NCBI GenBank assembly: GCA_014706295.1
Contig: JACSVZ010000016.1
Coordinates: 4,941,168 to 5,005,167 of the forward strand
Origin: Lycocorax pyrrhopterus obiensis
Lineage: Eukaryota > Chordata > Aves > Passeriformes > Paradisaeidae
Length of the DNA stretch: 64,000 nt
Direction: 5' to 3'
In this document: positions 23,730 through 37,600 of the stretch, one piece after another
How the letters are laid out: each line of letters begins with the position of its first letter
Position numbering within the stretch: the first letter of the stretch is position 1
Notes under the pieces: generated by a model
The model's database searches: none
What the model saw: only the letters and a program-made list of their open reading frames with translations
What the model was told of the DNA's origin: nothing
Made by a program: the position numbers and the translations under genes

Positions 23730-26700
23730 ATTGCTCTGCAATTCATTTTATTTCTTCAAAAACATACTCCCTATGGTGTACATGCCTGTGTGGAGCTCCA
23801 GTGAGCTACCAGGTTATCTGAGAGACACCAATTGTCTCTCTTGCATCCAGCCTGTTCTCCTGTACTGTTACAGCATGTTCTTCCAGGTAAGGCAGCACAG
23901 CATCACCTCCATGCTGTGAAACGTCTGGCATGTGTCTGGGTACTGTAAGAAATAAGGAGTTTTAAACACTCCATAGCTGCAAGACAAGCCTATACTACAC
24001 ATCTTTTCAGACACTTCTCATATTTTCATTCCAAAGGTCCCACTTTTTCAAGGTAAAGACTTGCCAAGGACCACAGGACCTTGCAGCATCTCCCCTCCCA
24101 GCTCCTCCCATGAAGCAGCGCTGAGTTTCACCACAGAGCTGGTATTTATAGCCATACATCTCCCAGGTTCTGTGGTCATGCAGTCCTGGAGGCTTTGGTT
24201 AGGGCTTGTCTCAACTTCTGACACCACGAGAACAGTAAAACCTTGTTTAATATTTCATGCATGCCTTAAAAGCGGAGGGGCACCTCCCTTCTTCCTGCTC
24301 AAGCAGCAGGGGCTTTCCGCAGGGCACAGCAGCCTCTCCCTGTCAGGCAGGAGGGCTCGCTCAGGGACGTCGCCTTTCGGAGGCGTTTCCAAGGAGTGTC
24401 ACACACAGCCAGGGCTGCAGCCTGCCAGCATCACATCTCTGCGCTCCAGAACAGAAAACCTCTGACAGCATCGACTTCAAAGTTAGGGTCAAAATGCAAC
24501 ACCACCTCGGGGTAGGAGACAGACCAGAGAAAACCACCTTCTCTGCTCCTCCTCGAAGCTGATAGTGAGAAATCTCCTTTCCTGTCTCTTCTGTGTGGTT
24601 GCTAATTAAAAATACTAATTACCATGGACTTCCTGTAGAAGGAGACGAACGTAACCTGAACAGAACAGCTGTGCCAAAGTGGCCTTTCTGCAGAGCCTCT
24701 GAAGAATACTCCATAGCCCAGACAGATCCACGCTCCAGCACAGAATAGAGCAAGGAGGGGGCTCTAGAGCCAGAAGCAAAAGAGACAGGGGAAGGATATT
24801 AAGAAAAAAATTAAGGATACTGCAAAGAGCTTCTACAATTACATAGAGCTACTTCTCTGCAGAACTAGCAGACTTGCCAAAGATAACACAAGGGGGAGAA
24901 TAATTATATTTCCTCACTATTTAGAAAAAATTCAGATGAATGCAGTGTTATCACAGGGTGATGACCAAATTTCTCATTCCAGCAGTAAAGCAGTAACAAC
25001 TGAAATAGCACATTTAAAAAATCCAAAACCTTCAGCTACTCAGTATCTGCAAGTGCTAAAACTGCTGTAACTTTTATAGTTACTTTTAGTAACCCATAAA
25101 ACACTGGACAAATTTCAGATGAAGAAAACTGTCATTGTTGTACAAGTTCTGAAGAAGGTAAATGAGCAGCTGCAGGTCTGCCAGCCTGATGCTAGTGCCC
25201 TGCCTGACCTGAGGTTTGACTTGCAAAGTATAGGAAGATGGTAACTTACAGCCTGTCAAACCAACACAGGGCATTGTCTCCAAACAGCTCTTTTGACAGA
25301 AAAAAAGTGGTGCCAGTAATCAGTAACTAGAAGGTAGAGAGGATTAAGCCACACTTATTAATTGTGAGGGTAAAAACAGCCTCCTCTACAACCTACAACT
25401 GAAATCCCCAGCAAAGGAAGGGTGAGTCCAGTCCAACAATGCAAAAAAAGTATCTCTCCCTTGCCTCTCAGTCTGCTCATCAGTCATGCCGGAGCAACGG
25501 GGTCTGGATCTCATCTCAAAATCTCCTCATGCCCTGCTGCAGAAAAGAGCCAAGAGCACAGAAACACTTGAGGGCTGGGAGGATGCTGTGGGGAGGAGCC
25601 TTTGGCCTCTTTACACCCTCTTTAGTTTTCTAAGCTTCTTCTGCAATGCCATTTCTTTGTCCCGATGCTCTTATCCATTTACATTCTCTTCCTTATTCTT
25701 CACAGTTTAAATTTACCACCCTCTTTTGTTTTTCCTGTAGATCTACTTAGAAATTGGCTGTGACACTCTCAAAATACTGCACAGTGCTGAGCTAAATCTC
25801 ACTCTACATTCTGCAGTCCTTACTACACCTAGATTTGATCCTAGAAAATCACTCCTATTCTTCTGCAGAGCACAGTCGGCCAGGTTCTCACTATTGCCAG
25901 AGGTGGATGCCATTGGTAATGTGTATGTATTACATACAAGCAGAAATCAATGCTCTGTGCTGTACATCTGGATCAATATCACGGAAATAAAAATGGATTC
26001 TGGACATATGAATAAAAAAAATATATATGACAAAGAGGAAACCAGAAAATCTTTAAAGAAACTCGTAAAACGAAAGGCAGGAAAAAGCAGCAACTGCACC
26101 ACATAAAGGCCTAAATTCATTTGCAGTGTGACTATTTTTAGATACCGCATTTTAGTTACTAACCTGCATTTATTCTAACGTGGGGTTTGGTGGTTTTTCT
26201 TTTAACTGTCTGTGCAAGCTTTTTGGTCAGATATAGTAACGAGCACTTACCACAGTAATTTTAATTAACAAGCTCTAATAAATTTGCACATGTTGCAATA
26301 TAAGCTCTAAAAATACCCATGTGCATCCCCAAACCGTGGCCAGATTGCTCTGCAGCGAGGTTCCCCAGGAGTGCTTTGAACATCAAACCCAGCTGCAGCA
26401 CCACTGCCTGTGGCACTCGGGCGATGCCCTCCCACCCAAAAGCTGCCCCGGCTGCTGCCCAGCCATGGCACTTTCACCCACCACGGCCAGAGGCTCCTGC
26501 AGACCTCCTGCTGCAGAGATGAGAAGTTCTGCTCCCTTTTTTGGGTCAGTCTCAGCCATTTCAGCTGGAGCCAACCTGTTAGAGGCCACATTTGGCACAA
26601 TCACAGTTAGGCAGCTGTGCCAAAGAAGGGAACAAATAAATTACACTCTTGTCAAAATGTTCCAGTTCTCACTGAAACCTTCCAGTGCACTGATGTTTGC

Positions 26701-29700
26701 CCCCATGTTTTTTTAACCTGTAAAAGGCCATTCACTGTCAGTGTGGGACACTGAGCAATGGAGGGAACAGTTATTTTTTTCACCAACTCCTATAGTTCCC
26801 AGACCTGACTCCCTTTCCTATGGGAACATTGCACACTTCAATCAAGGGCATCAATCCCAGTACAGAAACAACCCCCACCTGCCCCTCCCATGCCATGTCC
26901 TGTTCCCAGGCATGGTCCTGATCTCCTGGGGCTGAACTGGTCCCACTAACATCAGAAACTGGTGCCAGGAACGGGAGCTTAATCAGTTTAGTGTTGTATT
27001 TCCAAGCAAACCATGTCACAAAGACACAAAGCTATGTAGGGAGCAGCTTTCCCGGGGACAGCCTTTCCAGCCAGGCTTTCTGCAGCTGCCTAGTGGATGC
27101 CCAGGCCCTGGCAGCACAGCCACTTGTTACTGCGTGTTCCTGATTCCCACAGCAAGTGTAGGGGTTGGAACCACCTGCACAAAGGCAGCAATCCCGAGAA
27201 ATGCTGCAGTGCCAGAGCTGGGACAGGGGAGCAAATCCCGCAGCGGCGCAGAATCCCACACTGGAGTGTGTGTGCAGCCCAGGGAACAGATCCTCCTGAC
27301 ACAGACCAAAATTCTTCAGAAGCACCTGTGCACAATAAAATGGCCTGGGATACACAGATGGGCAGTGGGGATTGGGTGAGGGCAATGTGGGTGATCTCTG
27401 CTGCACGTGCTGTGCACAGAGCTGGTCAGTGCATTCCCCACTGGGACTTGCCTTTCTCAAAGGACAGAAAAAATGGTTTCAGGATAGGTATTATTGCTCA
27501 CATCTTTCCCATCATAGGCATTTGAGAGGTGCTGTTGGTCACTGTTCTTTCCTCCTAACAGTAAATTCTTTCTCATTCAAGGGAAACATTCAGAAAAGGG
27601 TGTAATTTATTTAACACATACCAGAAATATCCAGCCATATCATCATGTTCAAGTGTTTGGAAGAACTAAACTACAAATGAGAGAGGATCAACATGTGCTG
27701 AACAGAAGCAGGAGAGCTGCTGCTAGGTTTTGTGAACCTTTCCACAGCTTGGAGAACTTCAGAGAATTATACCCTCAGCAGAGACAGCAACAAGCTCACA
27801 AAAGCTTTTTCTGTGCTGTACATTGTGGTGGCATATGGGAATGTCATACCAATGCTATTAGCCAGGGCTCTTTTGCCATGATGTAAAGCATCTAATAATT
27901 ACACAGCAAATATGACGAGATGGAATTGAACCTGATCTCAATTAGCAACCAGAAGTATCCTTCCAACTGAGATTAATATTGATTAAACCATAACAAGACT
28001 AGTACTTGCCAATAAGAGCTCTATAAAATCAAGGAAAGGTGAGGCCAACCTCTAAGTTGGGAGTACTTTGTCATGAGCTGTAAAGACAAGTGATTGTCCT
28101 ATGGCCCAATTTGTCCTTTTCAAAAATGGAAGTTTGGCTCTGTATAATTCAGGAAATTGCAGCCATTTCAGCGGACAGCTAGTCTGGCCAGGAGCCCAGA
28201 GCAGAGATCAACAGCCTTCAGGAGACAGCTCTGTCTTCCTTTCAGCTTTCCCCATCCCCGGTACAGTATTAATCACATCAAATCCCACTCCTCTCGGCCT
28301 TCCCCACTCTCAGAAATGCAAGACATGGTTCCCATGACTGTTGTACTTCAAAATATAGGCTTATGCTTTTTAATTTCCCCCTTGCACCAAATTAAGGTGG
28401 ATATTTTGGAGTTGAACAAATATATTGGATTTATTGGCTCTTCCCCTGAGTGAGGTATAATAGATCCACCAGTCCAATCCTATGTTTCCTTTACATGGAA
28501 ATGATTGGATTTATTGCTAGCCATTTTTAGATTATATTAAGTCAAACCATAACAACTAAGCATCCTTTAGGGCTTAGTGCAGATTATAAAGTGATGCTTG
28601 AAAAACAGACATGCAAGGGTATGAGAGACAACAATAGAAAGCTTACAAATAATCTTATTTTCAAGATTCTTGATCCTATTTAAGTAATGTTTTAACATGT
28701 TCAGGCCAACTTCAGAGAGACGCTGTGCACCTCAAGAAACACTGAGTGCTAATATTCTTCAAATGTAAAAATATATACATACAGAACATTAATTGGCAAG
28801 TACCTGATAAAGCAAACTTCTTTTACTAAGTTTTTGTTAATACTTTTCTGATAAAGAGCTATTTGCAAAGAACAAAGACCAATGGTGACAATTATTAATT
28901 TTCTTAAAATGAGGGTAGGAGGCAAATGAAGCCTGAAAGCCTCTACACCCTAACAAATATTGGGTTGGGAAACAATTAATGTCCATGGGCCAAATCCAGA
29001 AATGTGCCCCCAATAAGTGGCTTGTGTGCTTTCTGACACAGTAGCCACATGGCCCTGGCCAGGCAGCACTGCCACAGCATTTCAGTAACATAGGCTGCTC
29101 CAAGGTATGTCCTGAAAGACAGACCTTGCCTGTCCTGGCGATTTGCCAGTAGCTCGGCACTGGAAGAGAAAGAGGCACTGAGAGTCCAGGAGAAAAGAGG
29201 CCACAACCTTTCCAAGTTAATACTGGAGAGATCAGCTCTAAATGTAATGCAAGAAATATTACTGCAAAGATACAGCAGGCCCGTGACTACAGGCACTGCC
29301 AAGAGATGTCACCTTGTCAAGGAACTTTTCTAGCCTTTTGAAATTTCACCTACGCACAAAATTACAATCCTTCACACTCAACAAGAGGCGGACATCAGCC
29401 TAACATGGTGAGGATAGTAAAATGTAACACAGAAGCTTATTAGGAAATAAACAAGTCTGGCTCCAGCAGCCACAACAAGAGAGCATCAGGAAGGCAGGAG
29501 CACCAAGATGATTTTTTACTGGGTGCAGCCACTGGGACTTCTGCATGTTCCTTGGGAAAATGGCATTATACCAGCACACTGACATTCAAGTGCAACAGAG
29601 TTGTAAGAGAGCAATAGCTGCTCAAGGATGTGCTCACGCTTGCTAAGCCTCTAATCCCAGCTTTGATTCCTTCTCCATCCATAATCAGTTCAAATACAGC

Positions 29701-29886
29701 TAGAATTAATCACTGTTTGCAAATTTAAAGGCTGCTTTTCTTCTCTCTGCTTAGAATCAGCCTTAAGTCACACACAGAGCCAGCATGGGTGAAGACGTGG
29801 GCCAGACCCCCTCCAGAGTCTGGCATTCCCCTCTTGCCCAGAACACAATACAGCGTGCTACTGCACAGCAGTGCTCAGAGCAATAA

Positions 29887-29952
29887 ATAGTAATAGTAAT
29901 AACAACAACAGCAACAACAGCAGCAGCAACAATAATAACAATGCAATAGTGA
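29887..29952. repeat. Compound trinucleotide repeat (AAT/AAC/AGC)
   Basis: A run of 3-bp units drifting from aat and agt through aac to agc and back. It looks like an old, interrupted trinucleotide microsatellite. Confidence 0.88.
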
Positions 29953-32900
29953 TAAACCCTGCAGTACCTGCTTATTTGGCAGTGGCTGTGGCTCTGGAGT
30001 CACTTTTGCTCATTTCCTGGACCCATCTCTGAACAGATTCTTACACCCCCATCTACAACATGTCTGCCTGCCCTGACTCTGGTCTAGCCAGGCTCCAGAG
30101 TCTTTCTCCCTGACCTCCTCCCTCTTTGCTAAAACTGTTCCTCCACCCAGTCTGTTCTTCCCTTGATACCACATGGGTTGAGGAGAGGCAGCTGTGGGCT
30201 GGACAGGACAGCACCTTCTCTTGAATGCTGGCCAAGCTGATCCTTTTTCACACTATGATCCTTGTACCTTGCTCTGGAGCTCCAACGAGCATTCTGGCCA
30301 GCACAACTGCAGCTGATTTCCAGCTCAGGTCACCTTCACATCACAGTGACCATCAGCCTTCAGTCATTAGGTCCCCCAGCTTTAATGATCCCTTTGTAAC
30401 TCCTCTAGATGTTATTAGATTGCACACAGCTTTTTTCAGATTATCTCAAAGCATCCCATTTCTTGTTATTATAGAAAGTCAAGAAACATAACATGAGCAG
30501 TGCTCCTAAAAATGAGATTTATGCCCAGCTGCACTGTGCAAGCAGAGTTACGGTGCAGAGAAAATTACAGGCAATAAATAAATGTGTATACAGATAGAAG
30601 ATGTCTTTTAATACATATCTGAAAAACATTCTTTGGAATGCTTAATGAGAAACCTATTTCAGATCCTCTAAAACCGTTTTCTTAAGACTTAGTGAGTTCT
30701 GTACTTAAAAAGAGGTTAGTGGACCAGCAACCAGAGTGGTTTTAATTTCCATTTCAAAGGATTCCAGCAGGGGCAGATATTTTCAAACTTTGTACTTGCA
30801 AAATACTGATGCTCTTAAACCTGTAAGACAAACTAAATGCATCACCCACCATAGAAAATGTTAAATGTCATTTGGAATGCCAGTGGAAGTGCAGAGGGAC
30901 AGTGGGCATCACTCCAAAGTACAGGTTGCATCCACAGATCTTCCTTCACTAACCCCATGAGGTTCTTTGATTCTCTGGGATCATGTTACACTTCTTGGAG
31001 CTGACTTTCAAAAAATGGACATTGCTGGAGTCTACAATAGTGAAGTTTTTTCATCCTTGCCTTTCGTGGTCTTAAAAAAATCCACATCTTACGTGGTGGA
31101 TAGACTGGGCTCATTTGATAGATCTACCTGCTAAAATAACAGCTGATACTCAAAGATGATCTGAAGAATACTATCCAGCAAGGTTCATTCCCCACTGCTG
31201 CCTCCTCTTGCCCAGAAACTGCCCAGGATTAGTGAGCATCTCTTCCTCTCATCACTCTCTGCTCAGGCACATCCCCAATCCCACTCGCTCACCTCCTGGC
31301 TCCAGAGCAGGTTGCTATTCCTTTGGCAGCCCTAGCACCCAAGATGGACAAAGACCAGAATAAAACAGCAAGAAAAGCACTTCTACCTCTTCAGCAGCAC
31401 ATCTGTCACACAGGAACATCGCAGCCTGTTTCTCAGTTGGCAGATGTCTAAACACACTTGTCCAAGTCAATACCCAGGTCAGAAGAGCACCCTGCAGTCA
31501 GGGAACATGGCAAACGTGGACAAAGACCACAGATGCAGCACAAGAAAGAGTAAAGGATGAGGATACAACATCACACTAATTTCACAACAAAGAAGAGCTG
31601 GGGTTTGAGAGCTAAACCAGGGAACTAATAAAGCCTGACATATTTAAGTTGAAGGTATGATGACGAAAAACCTTAAGACTCCCCATGCACCAAGAAAATG
31701 AGCTTGAAAAAGCAATGACCGCCTGCACTAGCAATTTATAATCTCTCAGCTGCTGAGATTGTGAACAGTGGCACTTTGTAATCTTATAGGAAAAGCAGCT
31801 CTAATGCCATCTGGTCATATATTTCTGGCCAAGATCATTTAGTGGAGCCTGTAATGAAAAAAGTTGCACATCCTTCTAAAAATCTGAATAATGCCAGCTG
31901 TGCCACAGTGTCACTTGTGCTTTCAAGGAGAAGGACAGCTGTCATTCCTTTTCTCTGAAGATAGGAAGCACACCGCCTTGCTTAAGAGAACTAATTTTTC
32001 TTGGATCACTCTAAATTATCCTACCTGTCGCTAGGAAAAGAAAGGGTGAAGTCCCTATTAACATTTTTTGCTTGATTTTTGCTGACATATATACAGCACT
32101 TGGTTCCATACCCACCTTGCTGAGCTACTGTGAAGAAGATGATATTTGGACCTTGACTCTAATCTGAACTGAAGCCAGCTCTACAGCCTTGGCATAGAAT
32201 CAGTTTGAGGGAGGGTGCAGTTAAGCTCGTCATCTTCACCTCTCCTAACGAATGAGACATTTCATATTTTAGATATTACCTCAGCAACTTCCTGCCAGCT
32301 TTAAATTGCTCTGTCATCTCAGATTAGCACTCATCATTCATGCTAATGTAAACTAAATGGTACCTCTCCTGAAATATGTGAAAGAATAAATGGGATTACA
32401 ATGAGGGCTGCAGAGCATAAAATTTCTAATCCGTGAGCAACTAATTGCTGCAGGTCCATCTCGGTACTTCCATCCAGCAAGCCATCAATTTGAACCCGTA
32501 TATTTGCTATTATGTTATTTTAAGGTCAAATCTTGTTTGCCTCAAGCACACAACTATTCTCACCGGCTCCAAGGGCCTATTTGCAAAAGCAAAGATATGT
32601 AACCTCAAACGAGCAGGAAAAGAGATACCAGCACCAAGCTGCCTGTAGCAAACCCATCCACTCCCAGGACAGCGGGGCTAAGGGTGCGCCTTCAAAACCA
32701 CGTCCCGTCTAGACTCCTCCACCCGCTCACAAAGCAAAGCAGCAGCAGGGAGAATTATAGCCCAATACTCACTGTGACAGGAAGGAAATAGCATTGGGAA
32801 ATGCTTATTTTAATGACAGAAAAATATTTGCCAGGCTTGGGCTTAGCAGCAGTAGAAATGTTATTACTTTCGAAGCTGGAAGAGGAAATATTTCAAGGGC

Positions 32901-34557
32901 TATTTTTTGACACCTTCACTGTGGCTTGATTTCTGCATCTATTAAGAAAAAGTCTATAGAGCCTGTGCTGTGGGAGCTTTGCAAATCTTTGCATAAAACT
33001 CCATTTTATAAGGCAATAGTGTGATAGAACTGTATAGAATTTACATCAGTCTGAAGAGCCACAGAAAGTAAATGTATATGAAAATACTGAAGTGCCCTTG
33101 CTTTGTTTCCAGAATTAATGCTAAATTCCATGTCTTCTTCATTTTATTGCTTCTCAGAGTACATGGAAACAAGACAGAGAAGTGTCTCATGAAGCACTGC
33201 TATGTAAACAGGCCTGGCTGTGTACAGCTTCGTTCCTAATGTGTAAATTTGTCATCCTTTTAACCCAAAATAACTTTAAAATGTTAGGCACATAGAAAGC
33301 TGGATTTCCTAGCAATCTGCAGTTTCATCTTCCCAGCATGCTTATGCCAAGTGAAATCCATTTAGAAATACCATCACTGCAAGCACTTCAAAGCCTGGGA
33401 AACATCTTTTAATGGTCATTACTGCGCCTACCTTGGGCCATCCTGAGCATCCTTCAAATGTCCATTGATTTTGGTGGGAGTGCAGAGCACTGAGCAATGA
33501 CACTGGCGAGTACATCAGCTCCGTTACGCTGCCCTGAAATTAGGCAGAGTAGAACCAATTTCTGTGCTGTAAAGTTCCAGCAACCCAGAAAATCCTGGGA
33601 AGTGCAGAAAGAGAACGGCTTTGACGGATGAACATTTGCAAATGTAGGGCCATCTAGCTCTGGAAATTACCTCTCAGAGTTATGATGATGTACTTTGGCA
33701 TCCCCCTCATCATGTGCAGCAAGTTTTTAGTCTAATTTCTGGGTTCAGGGCTTTCTGAAAAGGAAGTCACTTACTTCATTTTGGAATAAAGAGGAATGTG
33801 AGCAAAGAAAGATGAGTTAAAGATTTATCTACAAAAATGCTTCTTAACATGGATTTCTCCTGGGTATGTCTTAATTCTCAACTGCTCCTCTTTAATAGAG
33901 CCAAACTCTGTTTTTAACACATAATGTTATCTTTCCTGTATCCTACTCCTTCCATGCATAATAAAATGCATTCAAGGTACTTACATAGCTGTTGTTACTC
34001 AAGGATGTGAGCACCTCCTTAGTCTATCTATCTTTGTAATACCTGTGGGAGCCGGGAAAGTCCTATTACAGTCTCAGGCTCAGAACATCAGAGATATTTA
34101 GGGACCTGCCATTGAGATAAATGGGATTAGCTGCCCTATGGCTTTTCTGGCTCAGAGCCTCCACTGTGCCCCTAAAATCACAAAGGACATCTTAAATGAA
34201 GCAGGGAACCACTCCTAAGAGTCTCACTACCTAGGCTGGGGGGGCTCATTTCTGGACCAGCTTTCCTGTTTTGATTTAGTCTTATGCTGCTCAAGGATGA
34301 AGGTATTAGGTAAGGTAAAAACCCTGTCCCCATTCTCCTCTGTCTACGCATAACTGAAAAGCTTTCAGTACTGTTGGCATACACAGGCTGCAAAGCACTT
34401 CGGTGTATTCTGCTTTACTCCACCTCAGTTTTCCCTCACAAAGCTCTACATAAAACTGCCAAAGTAACTACCAAATCTATTTACCTCAGCACTCCTGGAT
34501 TCTTTCCTTACAGAGCAACAAACAGACTTTTATTGCCCTCTGCACCTGACTTTGTTC
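29953..34557 (-). other. GPC1 intron 2, segment unusually poor in open frames
   Basis: Between about 30.5 and 34.2 kb only one frame of 60 or more codons occurs on either strand. Nothing coding is seen. A POU/octamer-like pair (tttgcaaatctttgcat) lies near 32979-32995. Candidate regulatory DNA, but without direct evidence. Confidence 0.45.
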
Positions 34558-34646
34558 TGCAGAAGCACCGGTTCTTCTGCATTTGCTCCTGCAAAGCAGA
34601 GCGTGCTGAGGCGAGGGCTGGGCGGGTGTGCAGTGTCTGCACACCC
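34558..34646. repeat. Two palindromes in tandem
   Basis: The first (34558-34581) is a 24-bp near-perfect palindrome centred on ACCGGT, with a single mismatched pair. The second (34624-34646) has perfect 10-bp arms, gggtgtgcag and ctgcacaccc, around a 3-nt loop. Both lie within 90 bp in a locally CpG-containing, GC-rich patch. Confidence 0.7.
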
Positions 34647-37600
34647 CCCTCCTCACCAGCATGGACACTTACAAAGGAAATTTCCATCGTTCCTGGGGGA
34701 CTCCACCGGTTCCCTGCCCAATTCTGAGCAACAGACATACAAAACACACCAGCCACTTACCCAAATGGCACAACAGGAGCAGTGTAGCTCCTATCCTCCA
34801 CACTTGGGAATTTGTCTAAACACAGTCTGCTTCCAAACATGGGTATCTATTTCCAGCACCAAACTTCCCAAAAGCAAACAGCAAGCCAGTCTAATACAAG
34901 GTAATAGTAAGCAATTTTCATAATGAAACAAACACTCACTGTGTCAATGCTAGGTTTTATATATGGGCACCTTTGGGTGGTCACACATGTAGCTCCCCTG
35001 AACTTCTTGCCTTGGCAGTGTTACCACGAGCACCTTGGCCTCCTGATACAATGGCACCGTGACCTTTAGTGGCCAAATATTCATCAGGACAACACAAGTG
35101 GGTATTTTTTTCTAACTGCAAGCACAGGAAGATGTGATTTTTTCCTGCATGGTCACTCAGCAGTCCACAGTAAGCCCAAAATAATGTTCCACCCTAATTG
35201 CCACAGACACGCTCCTTTGAATAAAGAAGAGACGGTATTTTCCACTTGCTCAAAGCAATTACCTCTTAAGATATGCGTTAGTTCAATCTTTCCGGGATTT
35301 AAATTAAGCCAAGTATTAAATCATCCAAAGCTAACTACCTGAACCTTTTCAATGTCTTTCAGCATCTTAAATACAGTCTTTGATGCTCGTTACTTTAAAG
35401 GCACAGAATTTTGTCTGAAAATTGACCACTTAAATTCCCTAAAGTGGAAGCTGAGAAAAAAATATACTATCTACTTCCAGTTTCAAATTAATATTTTAGG
35501 TGGATTTTTGTATTAACTTAAAGTACTCTAGAATGCAAAAAATAGGGGATTCTGCATAAGGCTAAGAAACACAACAACCAGGTGCACTGAGGGGGGACAT
35601 GATGAAGCTGAGAACTCCTTTAGGGATAAAGATGAGAACTGCCTCCATAAAGGATTAGATTGTGTTTTGGGGCTTGCACTGTTCACTTTGCCTTAGATGT
35701 TAACATGCTAGCATGGCCACGACTGCAGTCCCTCAGAGTATGAACACAGGTCTCGTTCACCAGATCAGCAATTGCTCTAAATAAGAAATTACAAACTGGT
35801 CCTTAGATATTGGTTTTGCTAATCTGACTGTGCTGAAAACTAATTCTATTCCTAATAGGAGTTCAAAGTACAACTGCTTCCTTGCCCAAATTGCCTGTTT
35901 GCAGGAATCTGAAATGGAAGTATTTTATCAGCTTAGGTTGACACAGTGAATTTCTATTATCGGAAGAGAAAGAACTCACAGTACCTGATTTCAGGTTCCA
36001 AATTGTTTCAATTCATTGTGACTCTCTGGAATTATGGAGAATAGGTACTCTATTTTCAGTTTAACACCACTACAAAATACCCTAAACGTGCAACTCTACA
36101 GATAAATGTCTGGGCTTACATACAAAGAGGACAAAACTCCAGTGAAATAATTAGCAAGATTTACTGCAGTGCTATGACTGCAGAAGAGACCTGAGAAGAT
36201 TTAACTGTGCTGTTCATGGCTGCTTCCTTCCTGGGTTGCTTGGGAAGCTTCTGGTACAGAACACAACAAATACGAAACAGTCCAATTCTGGAGGTGGAAG
36301 TGCTCAGTCAAGGCGCTGTGTCCTATCACTCAGGTATGACTGGGAAGTATTTTATCCCTACTGTGGTCTGTGGTTTGTGCAGGTATCACCTGCTCTGTCA
36401 AGTGCCTGCCTTTTTAAAATATATTGCACTACAGAGACCTCTAAGTTTTACGACAGTGGAGATTCCAATCTTTGTAGTCCTTTTAAAGAAAATTAACCAT
36501 CATACTTTTTTTAAATGGAAAAAGACTAAACCTAAACTGTGTCTGCTGACAGTGTTCACTCCTAGTTCCTTCAAATGTGTTTTTCATGTTCTAAGAAATA
36601 TCTCTGTTCCCTCTTTGCCTCTGTATCCCGATCTATCCCCTAGATGCTCAAACATGTTTTCTCTTGACCACTGTCTGCCCAAATCTCCCTCCTCTGTGCT
36701 CAGGAATATGCCTGAATGGAGCGTATGCAAGTTACTGCTTACCCATTATTTATATATTCTCCTGGAGATAAGCTACCCACACCTTCGAAGCCGGGTCACC
36801 TTCCACAGAGATTCTTTCTGTTCTGCAAACATGGATCGTGCACAGCAGCAACATTCTCAGCCCTTACGCTCAGGAAGGACAGCCTGTTAAAACTCAGCCT
36901 CTCCAGCTTCTTTGCACCTATGGCTCAAGGTGGTTTTTCACCATATCCACACGATGTGCACTTCAGTGGCCATGGAAGTGCCCCTCCAGCAACTTCAACA
37001 GTCTCTGTGTCAGATCCTTGCCATGGGTATGTTTATTTAAACAGAAGGGAGGCTTTACACTCCGTAAGAAGGGCCATGGGACTAGGAGCATGTCTATTCA
37101 TTTTGCAGTGAAGAGCAGAGATACCAGGGAAAAAGCTGCTGTGAGGACAGCCCAGTTTGTATCACTGGCCTTTTTTTGGTGGTGTCAATCTCTGCCTGTG
37201 GCAGAGAGAAGTCAGAGATCCCGCAATAGGGATGTATGGTCATGCCCTTCAGCGCAGGATGAAGTATGTGCCTCCTCCTCATCCCTGTGCCCCACCAGCT
37301 CCCACGTGGAACCCAGAGCAGCGGTGACCAGGATCACTGCCCCCCAGCACCGCAGGCACTGAGAGGCTGTACACATAGCCATTCTTTAGGAAGTCTTGCC
37401 ACAAGGCTTACCTCTGCTCTAATAAAGACATCTATTCCCACAGCTGTACTTCCGCTGCTGCTGTTCACTCAGCAGTTGGGTTTGATGAGCTGATTTCTCA
37501 GGGTGACTCATTTCACCCTCGCTTCACCGGGGCACACTGCCTGAGGCAGCTGTTATCTGGGCGGTGAGGGCAGGCTTACAGCAAGCTTTTCACATTTCAT

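Larger units (their letters stand above)
11566..29886 (-). other. GPC1 intron 2, segment with chance open frames only
   Basis: It contains the 12848-13000 CpG patch, a T-rich tract at about 12724-12752 and the simple repeats listed separately. Frames such as 15729-16292 minus, 15851-16360 plus and 22886-23521 plus overlap on both strands in GC-richer patches and have chance-like composition. No further CR1 copy was recognised. Confidence 0.55.

Noticed and set aside
36207..36890. 227-codon plus-strand open frame, the longest in the window
   Set aside because: It starts at a non-ATG or weak start, has no CpG rise and no domain, and is AT-rich like the surrounding intron.
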